Source: Candidatus Rifleibacteriota bacterium
GTDB lineage: Bacteria; Muiribacteriota; Ozemobacteria; Ozemobacterales; Ozemobacteraceae
Reading direction: 5' to 3'
Length of the DNA: 34,012 bases
NCBI GenBank assembly: GCA_028691595.1
Contig: JAQUZA010000003.1
Location: 1 to 34,012, forward strand
Under the pieces are notes generated by a model. That model saw only the letters and a list, made by a program, of their open reading frames with translations, had not been told where the DNA came from and did no database searches. Below, in pieces: positions 24,056 through 33,200 of this stretch. The stretch's first letter is position 1. Every line of letters starts with the position of its first letter. Both the position numbers and the translations under genes were made by a program.

Positions 24056-24085
24056 TTGCCGATAGACATAGGGAAAAATTATAAA
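24056..24085 (+). promoter_or_regulatory. Sigma-70 promoter for the TPR gene
   Basis: TTGCCG, 18 bases, TATAAA (four of six and five of six), with the transcript start near 24092, about 20 bases before the ATG at 24113. Confidence 0.5.
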
Positions 24086-24112
24086 TTGTTGCCAATAATC
24101 AGGAGGCAAATC

Positions 24113-25783
24113 ATGAAAAGGCTTGTGTTTACCGGTTTTCTGGTGCTTTGCCTGAGTGTTCCTGTTTTTTCTCTATCTTTTGATGCCCTGCCGGGGTATC
24201 AGGATGAAGGAATGAAGCTTTATGTGCGCGGAACAGGGAAACTTCAGGACCGAAATTTTGTTGAGGCTGTTACCGACCTGACGAGGGCGGTAAAATTGCG
24301 TCCTGATATTGCCGAGGCTTTTCACAATCTGGGTTTTGCCTTTGAGAAGACCGGAGACTTGCGCAACGCAGCCCGGGCTTATGAACGGGCCCTTAACATC
24401 AAACCAAATTACCCTTCGGCGCTCAATAATCTTGGCTATCTTCTGGCAACGACCGAGACCGATGCTGCAAAGGCAGTAGCTCTTTGTCAGCGTGCAGTTG
24501 AACTTCAGCCGAACACAGCCAGTTTTCAGGATTCGCTCGGTTGGGCGCTCTATAAAGCCAATCGCCATGCCGAGGCCGTCAGTCATTTTTCGGCCGCCAT
24601 CAAGCTTGAACCAGGCTTTTTCAAGGCACATTTCAATCTCGGGCTTGTTGAATTTTCGGCTGGCAACTACAGTGCTGCCGCCAGTCACTTTCGCAATGTC
24701 ATTCAGTTGAACGCAAATTATCTCAAGGCTTATGTGCCGCTGGCAGATTGTTATGAAAAGCTTAAAGATGATGCCAAGGCCCTGCACGTCTATCGTCAGG
24801 CACTTGCAAAAGCTCCTGAATCAGACCCGATCAGAAAGCACCTTGAACGCAAGGTTAAAAGTCTGACCTCAGAGTCTAAAAAATTCTATTTTTCTAATGT
24901 AAAGAAGATGCAGGGCAGCTCAAAACTTCAGGAACTTCTTGAACGCAAAGGCAAATCCGGTTCACTGGGTGCAGGTTATAATGTTGCAGCAGCCCCTGTT
25001 GAAAGCAATACGAGCTTTACCCCGGTCAGTGCCATCGATCAGCCGGTAGTTGCAGCAGCTTACAACCCTGCAGATGTGGCGTTCAATGCTGCTCCGGCAG
25101 CTGTCAGTCAATATAATGTGAGTCGGGCAAATATTGCCGCCCGCAATGAACGCGAAACCAATACTGTTTCATCCTCATATTCAGCGGCTTCAGTGCGCAT
25201 GGTTTCTACTCCAAGAGAAATCAGCGTCAGCCAGGAGCGAGAACTTGAAAGAAAGTATTCGTTGAGCAAATCTTATCTCGATCGTGGGCTTGTTTCTGAA
25301 GCCGCAAATGAACTGAACTACATTATCAACAATGCCCCTCAGACAACAATGGTTTCGCGTCAGGCGAGAAACCTGTTGCTCAGGGTGCGCAAACAAATGG
25401 AAGAAAAGAGTTCGCAGAAAGCTCAGACTCATCGCGACATGGGCAAGGACTTCTTCAGATCCGGGCAGTATGCCCTTGCTGAAACTGAATTTAACAAGGC
25501 GTTGAGCCTTGACCCTGAAAATGCTGAGGTCTACAAGGATATTGCACTGCTCTGTTATAACCAGGGTCGATATCAGGATGCCTATGAAAAAAGCAAGAAG
25601 GCGATTGCGCTCGACCGCACCCTTAAAGAAGCTTATGTGGTTCTGGCCTCTCTCTATGCCAGAAAAGGTCGCCCCGACGATGCGCGTCGCACTCTTAAGA
25701 TGGTGAAGGAAGTTTCTTCCAGGCGTGATGCCGTCGATGAACTGGCCGAAAAAATGATGGCCTCGTTGACCCCCGAATACTGA
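24113..25783 (+). CDS. Exported tetratricopeptide-repeat protein
   Basis: 556 aa from the ATG at 24113, chosen for AGGAGG just upstream and the signal peptide MKRLVFTGFLVLCLSVPVFS; the frame is open further upstream. Residues ~35-255 hold about six TPRs (FHNLGFAFEKTGDLRNAARAYERAL, ALNNLGYLLATTE, DSLGWALYKANRHAEAVSHF). A low-complexity Ala/Ser/Asn linker follows at ~290-390, then a second TPR block at ~400-545 (DMGKDFFRSGQYALAETEFNKAL, DIALLCYNQGRYQDAYEKSKKA). It is likely a periplasmic scaffold for protein assembly; the partner is unknown. It ends 13 bases before the PgeF-like gene, so the two are probably co-transcribed. Confidence 0.9.
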   Translation: MKRLVFTGFLVLCLSVPVFSLSFDALPGYQDEGMKLYVRGTGKLQDRNFVEAVTDLTRAVKLRPDIAEAFHNLGFAFEKTGDLRNAARAYERALNIKPNYPSALNNLGYLLATTETDAAKAVALCQRAVELQPNTASFQDSLGWALYKANRHAEAVSHFSAAIKLEPGFFKAHFNLGLVEFSAGNYSAAASHFRNVIQLNANYLKAYVPLADCYEKLKDDAKALHVYRQALAKAPESDPIRKHLERKVKSLTSESKKFYFSNVKKMQGSSKLQELLERKGKSGSLGAGYNVAAAPVESNTSFTPVSAIDQPVVAAAYNPADVAFNAAPAAVSQYNVSRANIAARNERETNTVSSSYSAASVRMVSTPREISVSQERELERKYSLSKSYLDRGLVSEAANELNYIINNAPQTTMVSRQARNLLLRVRKQMEEKSSQKAQTHRDMGKDFFRSGQYALAETEFNKALSLDPENAEVYKDIALLCYNQGRYQDAYEKSKKAIALDRTLKEAYVVLASLYARKGRPDDARRTLKMVKEVSSRRDAVDELAEKMMASLTPEY

Positions 25784-25796
25784 AACACCGGCTGCA

Positions 25797-26504
25797 ATGA
25801 AGATTTTTAAAGACGAAAAGATTCTGGCGGCTTTTTCTGACGCTGAAGATGGCGATCTGGCGTTCTACAACATGGACGCTGCCATGGCGAAGGTTGTCTG
25901 GAACGGGTTGCCGGTTGTCAAAGAATATGGCCTGCCTTTGCCTACTTTTGCCCATCAGGTTCACCAGGACAGGGTAATGCCGGTTTTGGCTGCTGCTTCT
26001 TTATTGCAGGCAGGCGAAGCAGATGGTCTGATAAGCGGTCTTGCCGATCGCCCGGTCGGGGTTTTTTCTGCAGATTGCCTGCCACTGCTGATCTATTCGG
26101 AAAATGCCGTAGCCGCGGTTCATGCAGGCTGGCGCAGCACCTGCATGAATATCGGGTTGCGAGCCGTCGAGGCATTTTCCAGAGAGTATGGGGTTGGCGC
26201 AGGCGATTTGAAGGCGTTAATCGGGCCCTGTATCGGGCAATGCTGCCTGGAGATGGGTGAGGAAGTATACCAGCAGTTTGTGGAAACTGACCCTGGATGG
26301 GGAGATTTTTTTAAGAGGCGAGTGAAATGGCATCTGGACTTGCGTGGTCTGAATCGCCGGCAGCTTGAGAGTGCTGGTTTGAAAAGCGGCAACATTATTG
26401 ATCATGACGAATGTACTTTCTGTAAAAACGGTGGATATTTTTCATTCAGGAGGCAGCGGCAGCGAAATGGCAGCATGTTTTCGTTTATCGTTCGCCGCAC
26501 TTAG
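25797..26504 (+). CDS. pgeF: PgeF/YfiH-family (laccase-domain) protein
   Basis: 235 aa, normal length. Family residues for the metal and substrate site are AHQVHQDRV (about 52-60), FSADCLPLLIYS (about 88-99), AVHAGWRSTCMNIG (about 105-118) and IGPCIGQCCLEMGEEV (about 141-156), with a C-terminal DECTFCKNGGYFSFRR. E. coli YfiH (PgeF) corrects mis-incorporated Ser in peptidoglycan precursors, and other members are reported as purine nucleoside phosphorylases or deaminases; the old polyphenol oxidase label is doubtful. It follows the TPR gene by 13 bases with no clear SD of its own. Which activity this one has cannot be told from sequence. Confidence 0.9.
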   Translation: MKIFKDEKILAAFSDAEDGDLAFYNMDAAMAKVVWNGLPVVKEYGLPLPTFAHQVHQDRVMPVLAAASLLQAGEADGLISGLADRPVGVFSADCLPLLIYSENAVAAVHAGWRSTCMNIGLRAVEAFSREYGVGAGDLKALIGPCIGQCCLEMGEEVYQQFVETDPGWGDFFKRRVKWHLDLRGLNRRQLESAGLKSGNIIDHDECTFCKNGGYFSFRRQRQRNGSMFSFIVRRT

Positions 26505-26597
26505 ATGAAAATTACTTATAAAGCTAATTACTTATTGAACCTTTGACGATGATTAAAGTGAAATCTTGTCAAGTTACCCTGTAAAAGGAGATTACTT

Positions 26598-28550
26598 ATG
26601 TGGAAAAAGGTTGCGCCCAGAAAAGCGGGGCGGAATTTCGTGGCAGTTGCCCTGCTGCTCATGATTTTCACCTTGTTCGGCTGCACTACTGGAACAAAAA
26701 AGGACCCGGGTCTGACAGACTACGAGGCTCCCAACATCCCGCAGAATGTTACGGCTGTTGGTAAAGAACGCGCCTGTCTGATCAACTGGTCTGCAAATAC
26801 TGAGGCTGACCTGGTGGGGTATAAGCTTTACCGTTCGACGAGTTCGGGTGGACCATTCACCCTGATTGCGACAATCGGTAATCAGCCGGCTCCTTCATAC
26901 CTTGATAACGATCAGCAGAATGGTCTTGTAAATGATCAATACTATTTTTACAAGATTTCTGCCTTCGACACCCAGGGAAAAGAATCAGACCTGTCGCGCA
27001 CCAATGCCATTCAGGTTAGAGCTGGTCTGCCTGCTGAAGAGAGACCACCCAGGGTTGTTAATATCAGAGCGAGAGCTTCTACCGAAGCCGTGTATGTTGC
27101 CTGGGACAAGGTTACTTCAAGCAATATCAAAGGTTATAACATTTATCGAGGGCTGAGCACCAGCGCCGGCGGAGTGACCTGGGTTTCTTCGGTTCCTCAG
27201 GATACACCGGGTTTTGTTGATACTGCTATCAGCAAGTCTTCTGCCGAACAGTATACCTATATTATCCGTTCCTTTAACGAAAACTACACTGAAAGTGAAA
27301 ATTCTGACCCTGTTCAGGTAACACTGAAATCAGGCGACGATACCATTCCGACTTCTCCATTCAACCTTTCGGTCAGCAATGATGTTGACCCGATCATCAG
27401 CTGGAGCAAGCCGACGGTAAATGAAGATGGTTCAAACATTTTTCAGGGCCAGAACCCGACGCTCGATCTTGACAGTTATCTGATTTTCAGGGCTAATTCA
27501 AACGACGGTCTGTTTTCTCTGATTGGTATTGTCGAAGATAACGGCACTGCCAACCTGACTCAGAGCTTCAAAGATATCAACGGCACAGCTTACAATCTTT
27601 TTGCGTTGAGAGTGGTAGATCGCAATGGCAACATCAGCAAAATGAGTTCAATCACCACTCAGGCTTCAGATGCTGATATTCCTGCGGTTCCGGCCAATGT
27701 TAAAGCCTGGTCATCGAGTGCTACCGAATCAGGCATCAAGCTGGCCTGGGAAAGCAGCCGCAATGCCGTAAGCTACAATGTGTATTTCTCGACTGTCGCT
27801 GATGGTGGTTACACCAAAATGTTGACCGGGCAGCCGCAGTGGACTGAGGCATCTGCCTACGTAATAAATGCTTTCCCGAGTTCTTATAATCAGAACCCAG
27901 ACAAGAAGGGCATGAAGCTTGAATTTGGCGTGCCATATTTCTTTAAAGTATCTGCCGTAAGCTCTTCTGGCAAAGAAAGCGAGCTGAGCCCATATGTTAA
28001 AGCATACCCGGGCGGCATGTTCGTTGCAATTCTCGAAGGCGAAAACCCGAACTGGGAATTCGATGATGCAGCCAACGATAACCTGAATCATTTCTACGTT
28101 GTCTACAGCTCAAAAGACTATCCAAAAGTTGATTACTTCTCTGGGGCAGGTGTTGCGCTTCTGGTTCCATCTACGGTTGGTGTTCCAGGCACTGGCGACC
28201 AGTTCAGATATGGTGCCGGAACTCTCTTCTCGTCTGACTATTTCCGGCTTCCGGCTCCCAGCAGCGGCGGTTATCGTTACAATGTTCTTGCCTACTATTT
28301 TCCGCACAATACCAGCGGTAACTGGCGTGTATCGATCAGAGAAAACGGCATTCTCAGCTCAACACTTCTTGAAAAAGATATCAGTGGCTATAGCTCGATA
28401 AACAAGGGTAGAACTGCTGTCTCTCTTGGCCAGATTCAGATCAATGCCGGTGTATCTGGTGTCGACATCGACCTTACGGCTATCAGCGCTGGTTCTGGTG
28501 GCAATGCCACCCTGTTCCTGGACGGTCTGGTGTTTGTAAGAGTTATGTAA
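26598..28550 (+). CDS. Lipoprotein with four fibronectin type III-like domains
   Basis: 650 aa. The signal peptide ends in lipobox TLFGC (Cys29), so it is lipid-anchored and exported. Four fibronectin III-like modules follow at about 45-142, 148-247, 250-360 and 363-478. Each has the strand pattern ACLINWSANTEADLVGYKLYRS, AVYVAWDKVTSSNIKGYNIYRG, PIISWSKP...LDSYLIFRA and GIKLAWESSRNAVSYNVYFS. A C-terminal beta-rich domain (about 480-650, ending FLDGLVFVRVM) is unassigned; it could bind a carbohydrate. AAAGGAG precedes the ATG. It is a single gene closed by a strong terminator. The role is probably surface binding, but this is inferred from domains only. Confidence 0.88.
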   Translation: MWKKVAPRKAGRNFVAVALLLMIFTLFGCTTGTKKDPGLTDYEAPNIPQNVTAVGKERACLINWSANTEADLVGYKLYRSTSSGGPFTLIATIGNQPAPSYLDNDQQNGLVNDQYYFYKISAFDTQGKESDLSRTNAIQVRAGLPAEERPPRVVNIRARASTEAVYVAWDKVTSSNIKGYNIYRGLSTSAGGVTWVSSVPQDTPGFVDTAISKSSAEQYTYIIRSFNENYTESENSDPVQVTLKSGDDTIPTSPFNLSVSNDVDPIISWSKPTVNEDGSNIFQGQNPTLDLDSYLIFRANSNDGLFSLIGIVEDNGTANLTQSFKDINGTAYNLFALRVVDRNGNISKMSSITTQASDADIPAVPANVKAWSSSATESGIKLAWESSRNAVSYNVYFSTVADGGYTKMLTGQPQWTEASAYVINAFPSSYNQNPDKKGMKLEFGVPYFFKVSAVSSSGKESELSPYVKAYPGGMFVAILEGENPNWEFDDAANDNLNHFYVVYSSKDYPKVDYFSGAGVALLVPSTVGVPGTGDQFRYGAGTLFSSDYFRLPAPSSGGYRYNVLAYYFPHNTSGNWRVSIRENGILSSTLLEKDISGYSSINKGRTAVSLGQIQINAGVSGVDIDLTAISAGSGGNATLFLDGLVFVRVM

Positions 28551-28573
28551 GGGTCTCAGATTTCGGATTCAGG

Positions 28574-28609
28574 GCCGCCGGTCAGCTCAGGTTGACCGGC
28601 GGCTTTTTT
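28574..28609 (+). terminator. Intrinsic terminator of the fibronectin-III lipoprotein gene
   Basis: Stem GCCGCCGGTCA / TGACCGGCGGC with an 8-base loop, followed by TTTTTTATT. It sits 24 bases after the stop. Confidence 0.92.
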
Positions 28610-28634
28610 ATTGCAAAATTGCCTGACAGTTTAA

Positions 28635-28663
28635 TTGAATTTGCATTTTTACAATGCTATAAT
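28635..28663 (+). promoter_or_regulatory. Strong sigma-70 promoter for the PpiC-type foldase
   Basis: TTGAAT, 17 bases, TATAAT, with the extended -10 base pair TGC before it. The transcript start is near 28670, about 25 bases before the ATG at 28695. Confidence 0.8.
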
Positions 28664-28694
28664 CTATCCGCATTTAAATTAACGCGGAGGCATT

Positions 28695-30356
28695 ATGCAT
28701 TTGAAACATCAGCGCCCAGGCGCTTTGTTTATTTTTCTGTTTCTTTTCGCGACTTTTGTCGCTTCTTCTTTTGCTCAAGATAACCCTGCCAAAGGGAGCC
28801 CTGAAGATGTTCTGGCCGAGATCGGCAGTGAAAAAATCCTGCGCAGCGCCTACGACAAAGAGCTGAGCGGTCTCGTAGCCAATTCCAAGCCTGAAGTGGT
28901 TGCTCGCTTTGCCACTCCTGATGGTCGCCAGGAATTTTTGGATCAGATGGTTGAAGTTAACGTTCTTCAGAAAAAGGCTGAACAGCTGGGCCTTAACAAG
29001 GGCGCAGAATATGAAAAGACTTTTAACGAGATGGTTACCATGAGACTGGCCGCTGAAAGCATGAACAAGACTGTCAGCGCCGTCGAAGTTAAAGAAGAAG
29101 AAGTCAAAGAATCATACGAAAAGAACAAAGCCGGTTTTGTTGATCCTGCTCAGTATCATCTTTTTCAGATGTCTTTAAAATCAGCCGACAAGGCAGCCGA
29201 AATCAAAAAACAGCTTGATTCAGGCAAGTCTTTTGTTGAACTGGCAAAAGTAGAATCAACCGATGCCGCCAAAGAAAACGGTGGCGACAAGGGGTTTGTT
29301 GAAGAATCACAGATTCAGCCAGAAATCGCGACTGCCCTCAATGCCCTCAAAGCTGATGAAGTTTCAGGCCCGATCAAGATCGACGAAGATCTCTACCTTC
29401 TTGTTAAATACAGCGAAAAGAAAGAAGGAGCTACCAAGGCTTTTGATACCGTTTCTGCCCAGATCCGCCGCGACCTCCTCAACCAGAAACAGCAGGAAGC
29501 ATATAAAGCTGAAATTGAAAAGCTTAAAAAGGAAGTTGCCTTTGAAATGGATGCAGCCGTAGCTGAAACCCTTCGCAAAGAAACCCTGACCGACGAAGAA
29601 AAGAATGCCATTCTGTTTAAAATCGCCGGCAAAGAAATTAAAGTTTCAGAACTCGATGCTGAACTTCAGCAGATTCCCCCTTTTATTCGCCCGCAGATTC
29701 TTGGAGGCGAAGGGCTTAATGATTTCCTTGAACGCTTTTATGCCAGACACCTCGCTTCTGCCAACGCTGAGAAAAACCTCACAGCCCTGTCTGCCCAGTT
29801 TCCTGATGTGGTGACTGATGTTTCAAGACGAACAATGATTCACAAGCTTCTTTCTGACAAACTCGATGGCATACAGATCGATGACAAGGCCATTGAAGAA
29901 TTTTATCAGAAGAATCTCGCTCAATTTGCTGTTCCAGCGCAGATGAAGGCTCATCACATTCTGGTTAAAGAAGAAGCTGAAGCCAAGGATCTGCTTGCCG
30001 CTCTCGAAAAAGATGCTACTAAATTTTCCGATCTCGCCCGCGAAAAATCCACCTGTCCGTCAGGCAAAGAGGGTGGAGATCTAGGCGAATTCGGCGAAGG
30101 TCAGATGGTTCCAGAATTCGATCAGGCCTGTAAAGCTGCCGAAATCGGCAAAATTGTCGGCCCGGTTAAAACCCAGTTCGGCTACCACCTTATCAGGGTT
30201 GATGAACGCCAGCCAGCCGGCAATCGCAAGCTCGAAGATGTAAAAGAGCAGATTCGCGGTCACCTGCTGCCCCAGAAACAGCGTGAGGCTTTTGAAGCCT
30301 ACGTTGAAGAACTCAAGAAAGAGTTCAGTGTTAAAATTCACCAGGAAAATCTCTAA
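28695..30356 (+). CDS. Periplasmic SurA/PpiC-type peptidyl-prolyl isomerase with duplicated modules
   Basis: 553 aa. The signal peptide runs to about residue 27 (VASSFAQ). The protein then has two rounds of a helical chaperone region and a parvulin (PpiC) domain. The first parvulin (about 140-230) is divergent: QYHLFQMSLKSADKAAEI, GGDKGFVEESQIQPEI, YLLVKYSEKKEG. The second (about 405-510) is canonical: MKAHHILVKEEAEAKDLL, GGDLGEFGEGQMVPEFDQA, FGYHLIRVDERQP. Parvulins speed prolyl isomerisation, and SurA/PrsA types chaperone exported proteins. GGAGG precedes the ATG and a strong promoter lies upstream. RNase Y follows on the same strand, its ATG 76 bases after the stop. Confidence 0.93.
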   Translation: MHLKHQRPGALFIFLFLFATFVASSFAQDNPAKGSPEDVLAEIGSEKILRSAYDKELSGLVANSKPEVVARFATPDGRQEFLDQMVEVNVLQKKAEQLGLNKGAEYEKTFNEMVTMRLAAESMNKTVSAVEVKEEEVKESYEKNKAGFVDPAQYHLFQMSLKSADKAAEIKKQLDSGKSFVELAKVESTDAAKENGGDKGFVEESQIQPEIATALNALKADEVSGPIKIDEDLYLLVKYSEKKEGATKAFDTVSAQIRRDLLNQKQQEAYKAEIEKLKKEVAFEMDAAVAETLRKETLTDEEKNAILFKIAGKEIKVSELDAELQQIPPFIRPQILGGEGLNDFLERFYARHLASANAEKNLTALSAQFPDVVTDVSRRTMIHKLLSDKLDGIQIDDKAIEEFYQKNLAQFAVPAQMKAHHILVKEEAEAKDLLAALEKDATKFSDLAREKSTCPSGKEGGDLGEFGEGQMVPEFDQACKAAEIGKIVGPVKTQFGYHLIRVDERQPAGNRKLEDVKEQIRGHLLPQKQREAFEAYVEELKKEFSVKIHQENL

Positions 30357-30431
30357 TTCATGCAGAAAACGTCCTTGACAGCCATTGATGGGTTGTCAAA
30401 AAAAATATCTACAAATTCCAACGGAGGAACC

Positions 30432-31979
30432 ATGCAATACCTGTTCTACTTAATATGTGCAGGTGTGGGTGCCCTCATCGGTTATTTCATTTCAAATCAC
30501 CTGGTTCGCAAAAGTGGTGAAGGTATTCTTGCTGCTGCCAAGCAGCAGGAAAAGGAAATTCTTGATGAAGCCCGCGCTGCCGCGCAAGAAGAGCTGCAAA
30601 AAGCTCAAAAGAAAGCCAAAGAGATTCGTGACAAGGAACTGAATGACAAGAAGAACGCTGACCGTGAACTGCAAAAACGGCGGCAGGAAATCGAAAAGCT
30701 CGAAACTCATCTGACCAGCCGTCTCGAGAAGGTAGATGTCAGAGCTGAGAACCTCGAAAAGCGTGCTGACCTTCTTCGTGAGAAGGAAAGCGAGCTCGAC
30801 AAGCTCAAGAAAGACAGCGTAGACATTATCGAGCAGCAGAAAAAAGAGCTCGAAAGGGTTGCCGGTCTTTCACCCGAACAAGCCCGTGAACAGTTGATGA
30901 AAAAGATTGAAGACGAGCTTCAATATGAAATCGCGCTCAAAGTTAATGAAGCTGAGCAGAAGATCAAAAGCTCTGCCGACAAGAAATCGCGTGAGGTTCT
31001 TGCTACTTCTATTCAACGTTGCGCCACAGATCACACCATCGATCCAATCGTGACCGTGGTTGAGCTTCCCAGCGAAGAAATGAAGGGGCGTATTATCGGC
31101 CGTGAGGGTCGTAATATTCGCGCCTTTGAAAGCCTTACCGGCGTAGATGTCATTATTGACGATACTCCGGAAGCCGTTGTTCTTTCGTCGTTTGATCCGA
31201 TCAAACGTGAGGTTGCGCGTGTTACCCTTGAAAACCTCACTCTTGACGGTCGAATTCATCCGGCCAAAATTGAAGAAATGTATGAAAAGGCTCAGAAAGA
31301 AGTGCATCTGCGCATCAAAGAAGCCGGCGAACAGACCATGCTCGCTCTTGGTATTCAGAGCATTCACCAGGAACTGGTCGAGATCGTTGGCAGGCTTAAT
31401 TATCGCACTTCTTACGGTCAGAACGTTCTGCAGCATTCGATAGAAGTGGCAAATCTTGCCAGCAATCTTGCCGCAGAAATTGGTGCCGACATTCAACTGG
31501 CCCGTCGTGCAGGTCTACTGCATGATATTGGCAAGGTTATCGAGAGCGATGAAGGTAATCATGCCAAGCTGGGTGCAGATTTTGCCCGCAAATTCCAGGA
31601 ATCGCCCAAGGTTGTTAACGCGATTGCCGCTCACCACGAAGACGTGCCGTTCGAAACTCCTGAAGCGGTTCTTATTGCCGCTGCAGATGCGATTTCGGCC
31701 TCAAGACGTGGTGCCAGAAGCGAATCGCTCGAAGCATATATCAAGCGTCTTGTTGATCTCGAAACCATTGCCAAGAGCTTCAAGGGCGTTTCTTCGGCCT
31801 ATGCAATTCAGGCCGGTCGTGAGATCAGGGTCATGGTCAGCCCCGAGGAAATTGACGATATCTCTGCACCGAAAGTGTGCCGAGACATCGTTAAGAAAAT
31901 CGAGAGCGACATGGAATACCCCGGTCAGGTTAAAGTGGTGCTGATTCGCGAAACCAGAAGCGTTGAAGTAGCTCATTAA
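30432..31979 (+). CDS. rny: Ribonuclease Y
   Basis: 515 aa from the ATG at 30432, which has GGAGG upstream; the open frame begins at 30360 but the shorter form matches the family. It is a membrane-anchored endoribonuclease that starts mRNA decay. The order is an N-terminal membrane helix (YLFYLICAGVGALIGYFIS), a long charged coiled coil (about 35-170), a KH domain with IIGREGRNIRAFESLTG, and an HD domain with HSIEVANLASNL, LLHDIGK (metal-binding His-Asp) and AIAAHHEDV. The C-terminus, GQVKVVLIRETRSVEVAH, is typical. It is followed by a hairpin and the ymdB-like gene, the usual neighbour. Confidence 0.97.
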   Translation: MQYLFYLICAGVGALIGYFISNHLVRKSGEGILAAAKQQEKEILDEARAAAQEELQKAQKKAKEIRDKELNDKKNADRELQKRRQEIEKLETHLTSRLEKVDVRAENLEKRADLLREKESELDKLKKDSVDIIEQQKKELERVAGLSPEQAREQLMKKIEDELQYEIALKVNEAEQKIKSSADKKSREVLATSIQRCATDHTIDPIVTVVELPSEEMKGRIIGREGRNIRAFESLTGVDVIIDDTPEAVVLSSFDPIKREVARVTLENLTLDGRIHPAKIEEMYEKAQKEVHLRIKEAGEQTMLALGIQSIHQELVEIVGRLNYRTSYGQNVLQHSIEVANLASNLAAEIGADIQLARRAGLLHDIGKVIESDEGNHAKLGADFARKFQESPKVVNAIAAHHEDVPFETPEAVLIAAADAISASRRGARSESLEAYIKRLVDLETIAKSFKGVSSAYAIQAGREIRVMVSPEEIDDISAPKVCRDIVKKIESDMEYPGQVKVVLIRETRSVEVAH

Positions 31980-32002
31980 CTGAAAAGACAGGTATAAGTT
32001 TT

Positions 32003-32040
32003 CTGCCCCGGGGTTGACCTTCAAGCCCCGGGGCAGTTAT
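32003..32040 (+). terminator. Hairpin terminator between rny and the ymdB-like gene
   Basis: Stem CTGCCCCGGGG / CCCCGGGGCAG, extended by TTGA/TCAA around a CCT turn, followed by TTATATTT. It could end the rny transcript or attenuate read-through into the next gene, which has no strong promoter of its own that I can see. Confidence 0.75.
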
Positions 32041-32053
32041 ATTTCACTGCAAT

Positions 32054-32836
32054 ATGAAGATTCTAATGATAGGTGATATATACGGTAAGACAGGCCGGGA
32101 TGCGTTGAGTTCACTGTTACCCGGGCTTCTTTCTCTTTATAAGCCGGACTGGGTCATAGCCAACGGTGAAAATGTTACCGCCGGCAACGGCTTGTCTGCC
32201 AAGCATGCCAATTTTGTTAAAAGCTGCGGGGTTGACATAATAACTACCGGCAATCATATTTTTTCCCGCCTGGATTGGCCTGAACTGCTTACTCGCAATG
32301 ATTTCATCCTGCGGCCGCAAAATATAATCGCGGCCAAAGTTGGTAGCGGTTGCCGGGTTTTTAAAAAAGCAGCTGTGGGTGATCTGGCGGTGATCAACCT
32401 GGCCGGCCGTGTTTTTATGGAGGGTTCAGAATGCCCGTTTGCAGCCTTTGACAGGCTTTACGCGACTTTGCCCGGTAAAATGCCGGTGATTGTTGATTTT
32501 CATGCCGAAGCAACCTCAGAAAAGCTGGCATTTTTCTGGCATGTCAATGGCAGAGCAACAGTGGCGTTCGGCACCCATACCCATGTTCAGACTTCTGATG
32601 AACGCCTGCTGCCAGACGGCGGAACGGCTGTGATTACCGATATTGGTATGACCGGTGCTGTGAACGGCGTTATCGGTGTCGATCGAAAAACAGTTACCGG
32701 CAGGTTTATTTGCGGTTACTCAGACAAATTTCTCTGTGCGCCACCCCCCGGCAAGATCGAGGGGCTGGTGGTGGATATCGATGCCGACGGGCGTGCTGCA
32801 AATGTTGAGAGGTTCAGGTCGATTCAGGAACCATAA
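32054..32836 (+). CDS. ymdB: YmdB-family metallophosphoesterase
   Basis: 260 aa, the usual size. YmdB proteins are di-iron phosphodiesterases active on 2',3'-cyclic nucleotides (and 3',5'-cAMP); B. subtilis YmdB affects biofilm and motility choice. Metal-site motifs are MIGDIYGKTGRDAL (Asp8), IANGENVTAG (Glu), ITTGNHIFSRLDW (Asn-His), IVDFHAEATSEK and FGTHTHVQTSD. It lies directly after rny, as in Firmicutes and many other phyla. The ATG at 32054 has no Shine-Dalgarno and follows a hairpin. Its 3' end overlaps the end of the convergent thioredoxin gene by 23 bases. Confidence 0.93.
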   Translation: MKILMIGDIYGKTGRDALSSLLPGLLSLYKPDWVIANGENVTAGNGLSAKHANFVKSCGVDIITTGNHIFSRLDWPELLTRNDFILRPQNIIAAKVGSGCRVFKKAAVGDLAVINLAGRVFMEGSECPFAAFDRLYATLPGKMPVIVDFHAEATSEKLAFFWHVNGRATVAFGTHTHVQTSDERLLPDGGTAVITDIGMTGAVNGVIGVDRKTVTGRFICGYSDKFLCAPPPGKIEGLVVDIDADGRAANVERFRSIQEP

Positions 32837-33164
32837 AATCTTTATTTTTGCGATTTTCGATAATGTGTTTAAGGTAGGCTGTTAAAAAATCTTGGGCCTG
32901 GTAACCGTGAAGGTGTTCAACGAGTTCGCCGTCTGCGTAAAGCAGGGTTGCCGGAAGGGTTCTAACCATGAGGCGGTCGGCAAGCCCTGCATGCTGATCG
33001 ACATCAATAATCTGAATAAGAATCTGCCCGCCAAACTGCCCGGCAAGTTTTTCGATCACCGGTTTCTGTAAACCGCAGGGCCGGCACCAGTCAGCGGTAA
33101 AAACAAGCATGGCTGCGGCCTTTTTTGCGATCAATTCTTCGTCAAAAGTTTCAAGACAGATCAT
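32814..33164 (-). CDS. Thioredoxin-fold protein
   Basis: 116 aa. The redox motif is TADWCRPCGLQKPVI (Cys at about 27 and 30), a WCxPC thioredoxin site, followed by ILIQIIDVDQHAGLADRLMV and the cis-Pro strand TLPATLLYADGELVEHLHG. No signal peptide, so cytosolic. Most likely a thioredoxin-like reductant for cytosolic disulfides. It differs from standard TrxA (WCGPC, VRGIPT) in having Arg in the active site and LP rather than IP at the cis-Pro. The TAA lies inside the 3' end of ymdB. GAGG lies about 12 bases upstream of the ATG at 33164. Confidence 0.9.
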   Translation of the reverse strand: MICLETFDEELIAKKAAAMLVFTADWCRPCGLQKPVIEKLAGQFGGQILIQIIDVDQHAGLADRLMVRTLPATLLYADGELVEHLHGYQAQDFLTAYLKHIIENRKNKDFMVPEST

Positions 33165-33200
33165 TTATGCATCAAACCTCATTTTTATACTGATTTTGGT

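Noticed and set aside
24056..24069. TTGCCGATAGACAT is shared exactly between the TPR gene upstream region and the site at 971-978.
   Set aside because: At the TPR gene no -35 of sigma-28 type lies at the right distance, and a 14-base match is expected by chance a few times in a window this size. A sigma-70 reading fits better.
25797..26504. Annotation as polyphenol oxidase or laccase.
   Set aside because: That label comes from early work on the family; the motifs support only PgeF/YfiH membership, with peptidoglycan editing or nucleoside activity as options.
30870..31496. 208-codon minus-strand frame opposite rny.
   Set aside because: It is an antisense shadow of the highly conserved KH/HD region of RNase Y.
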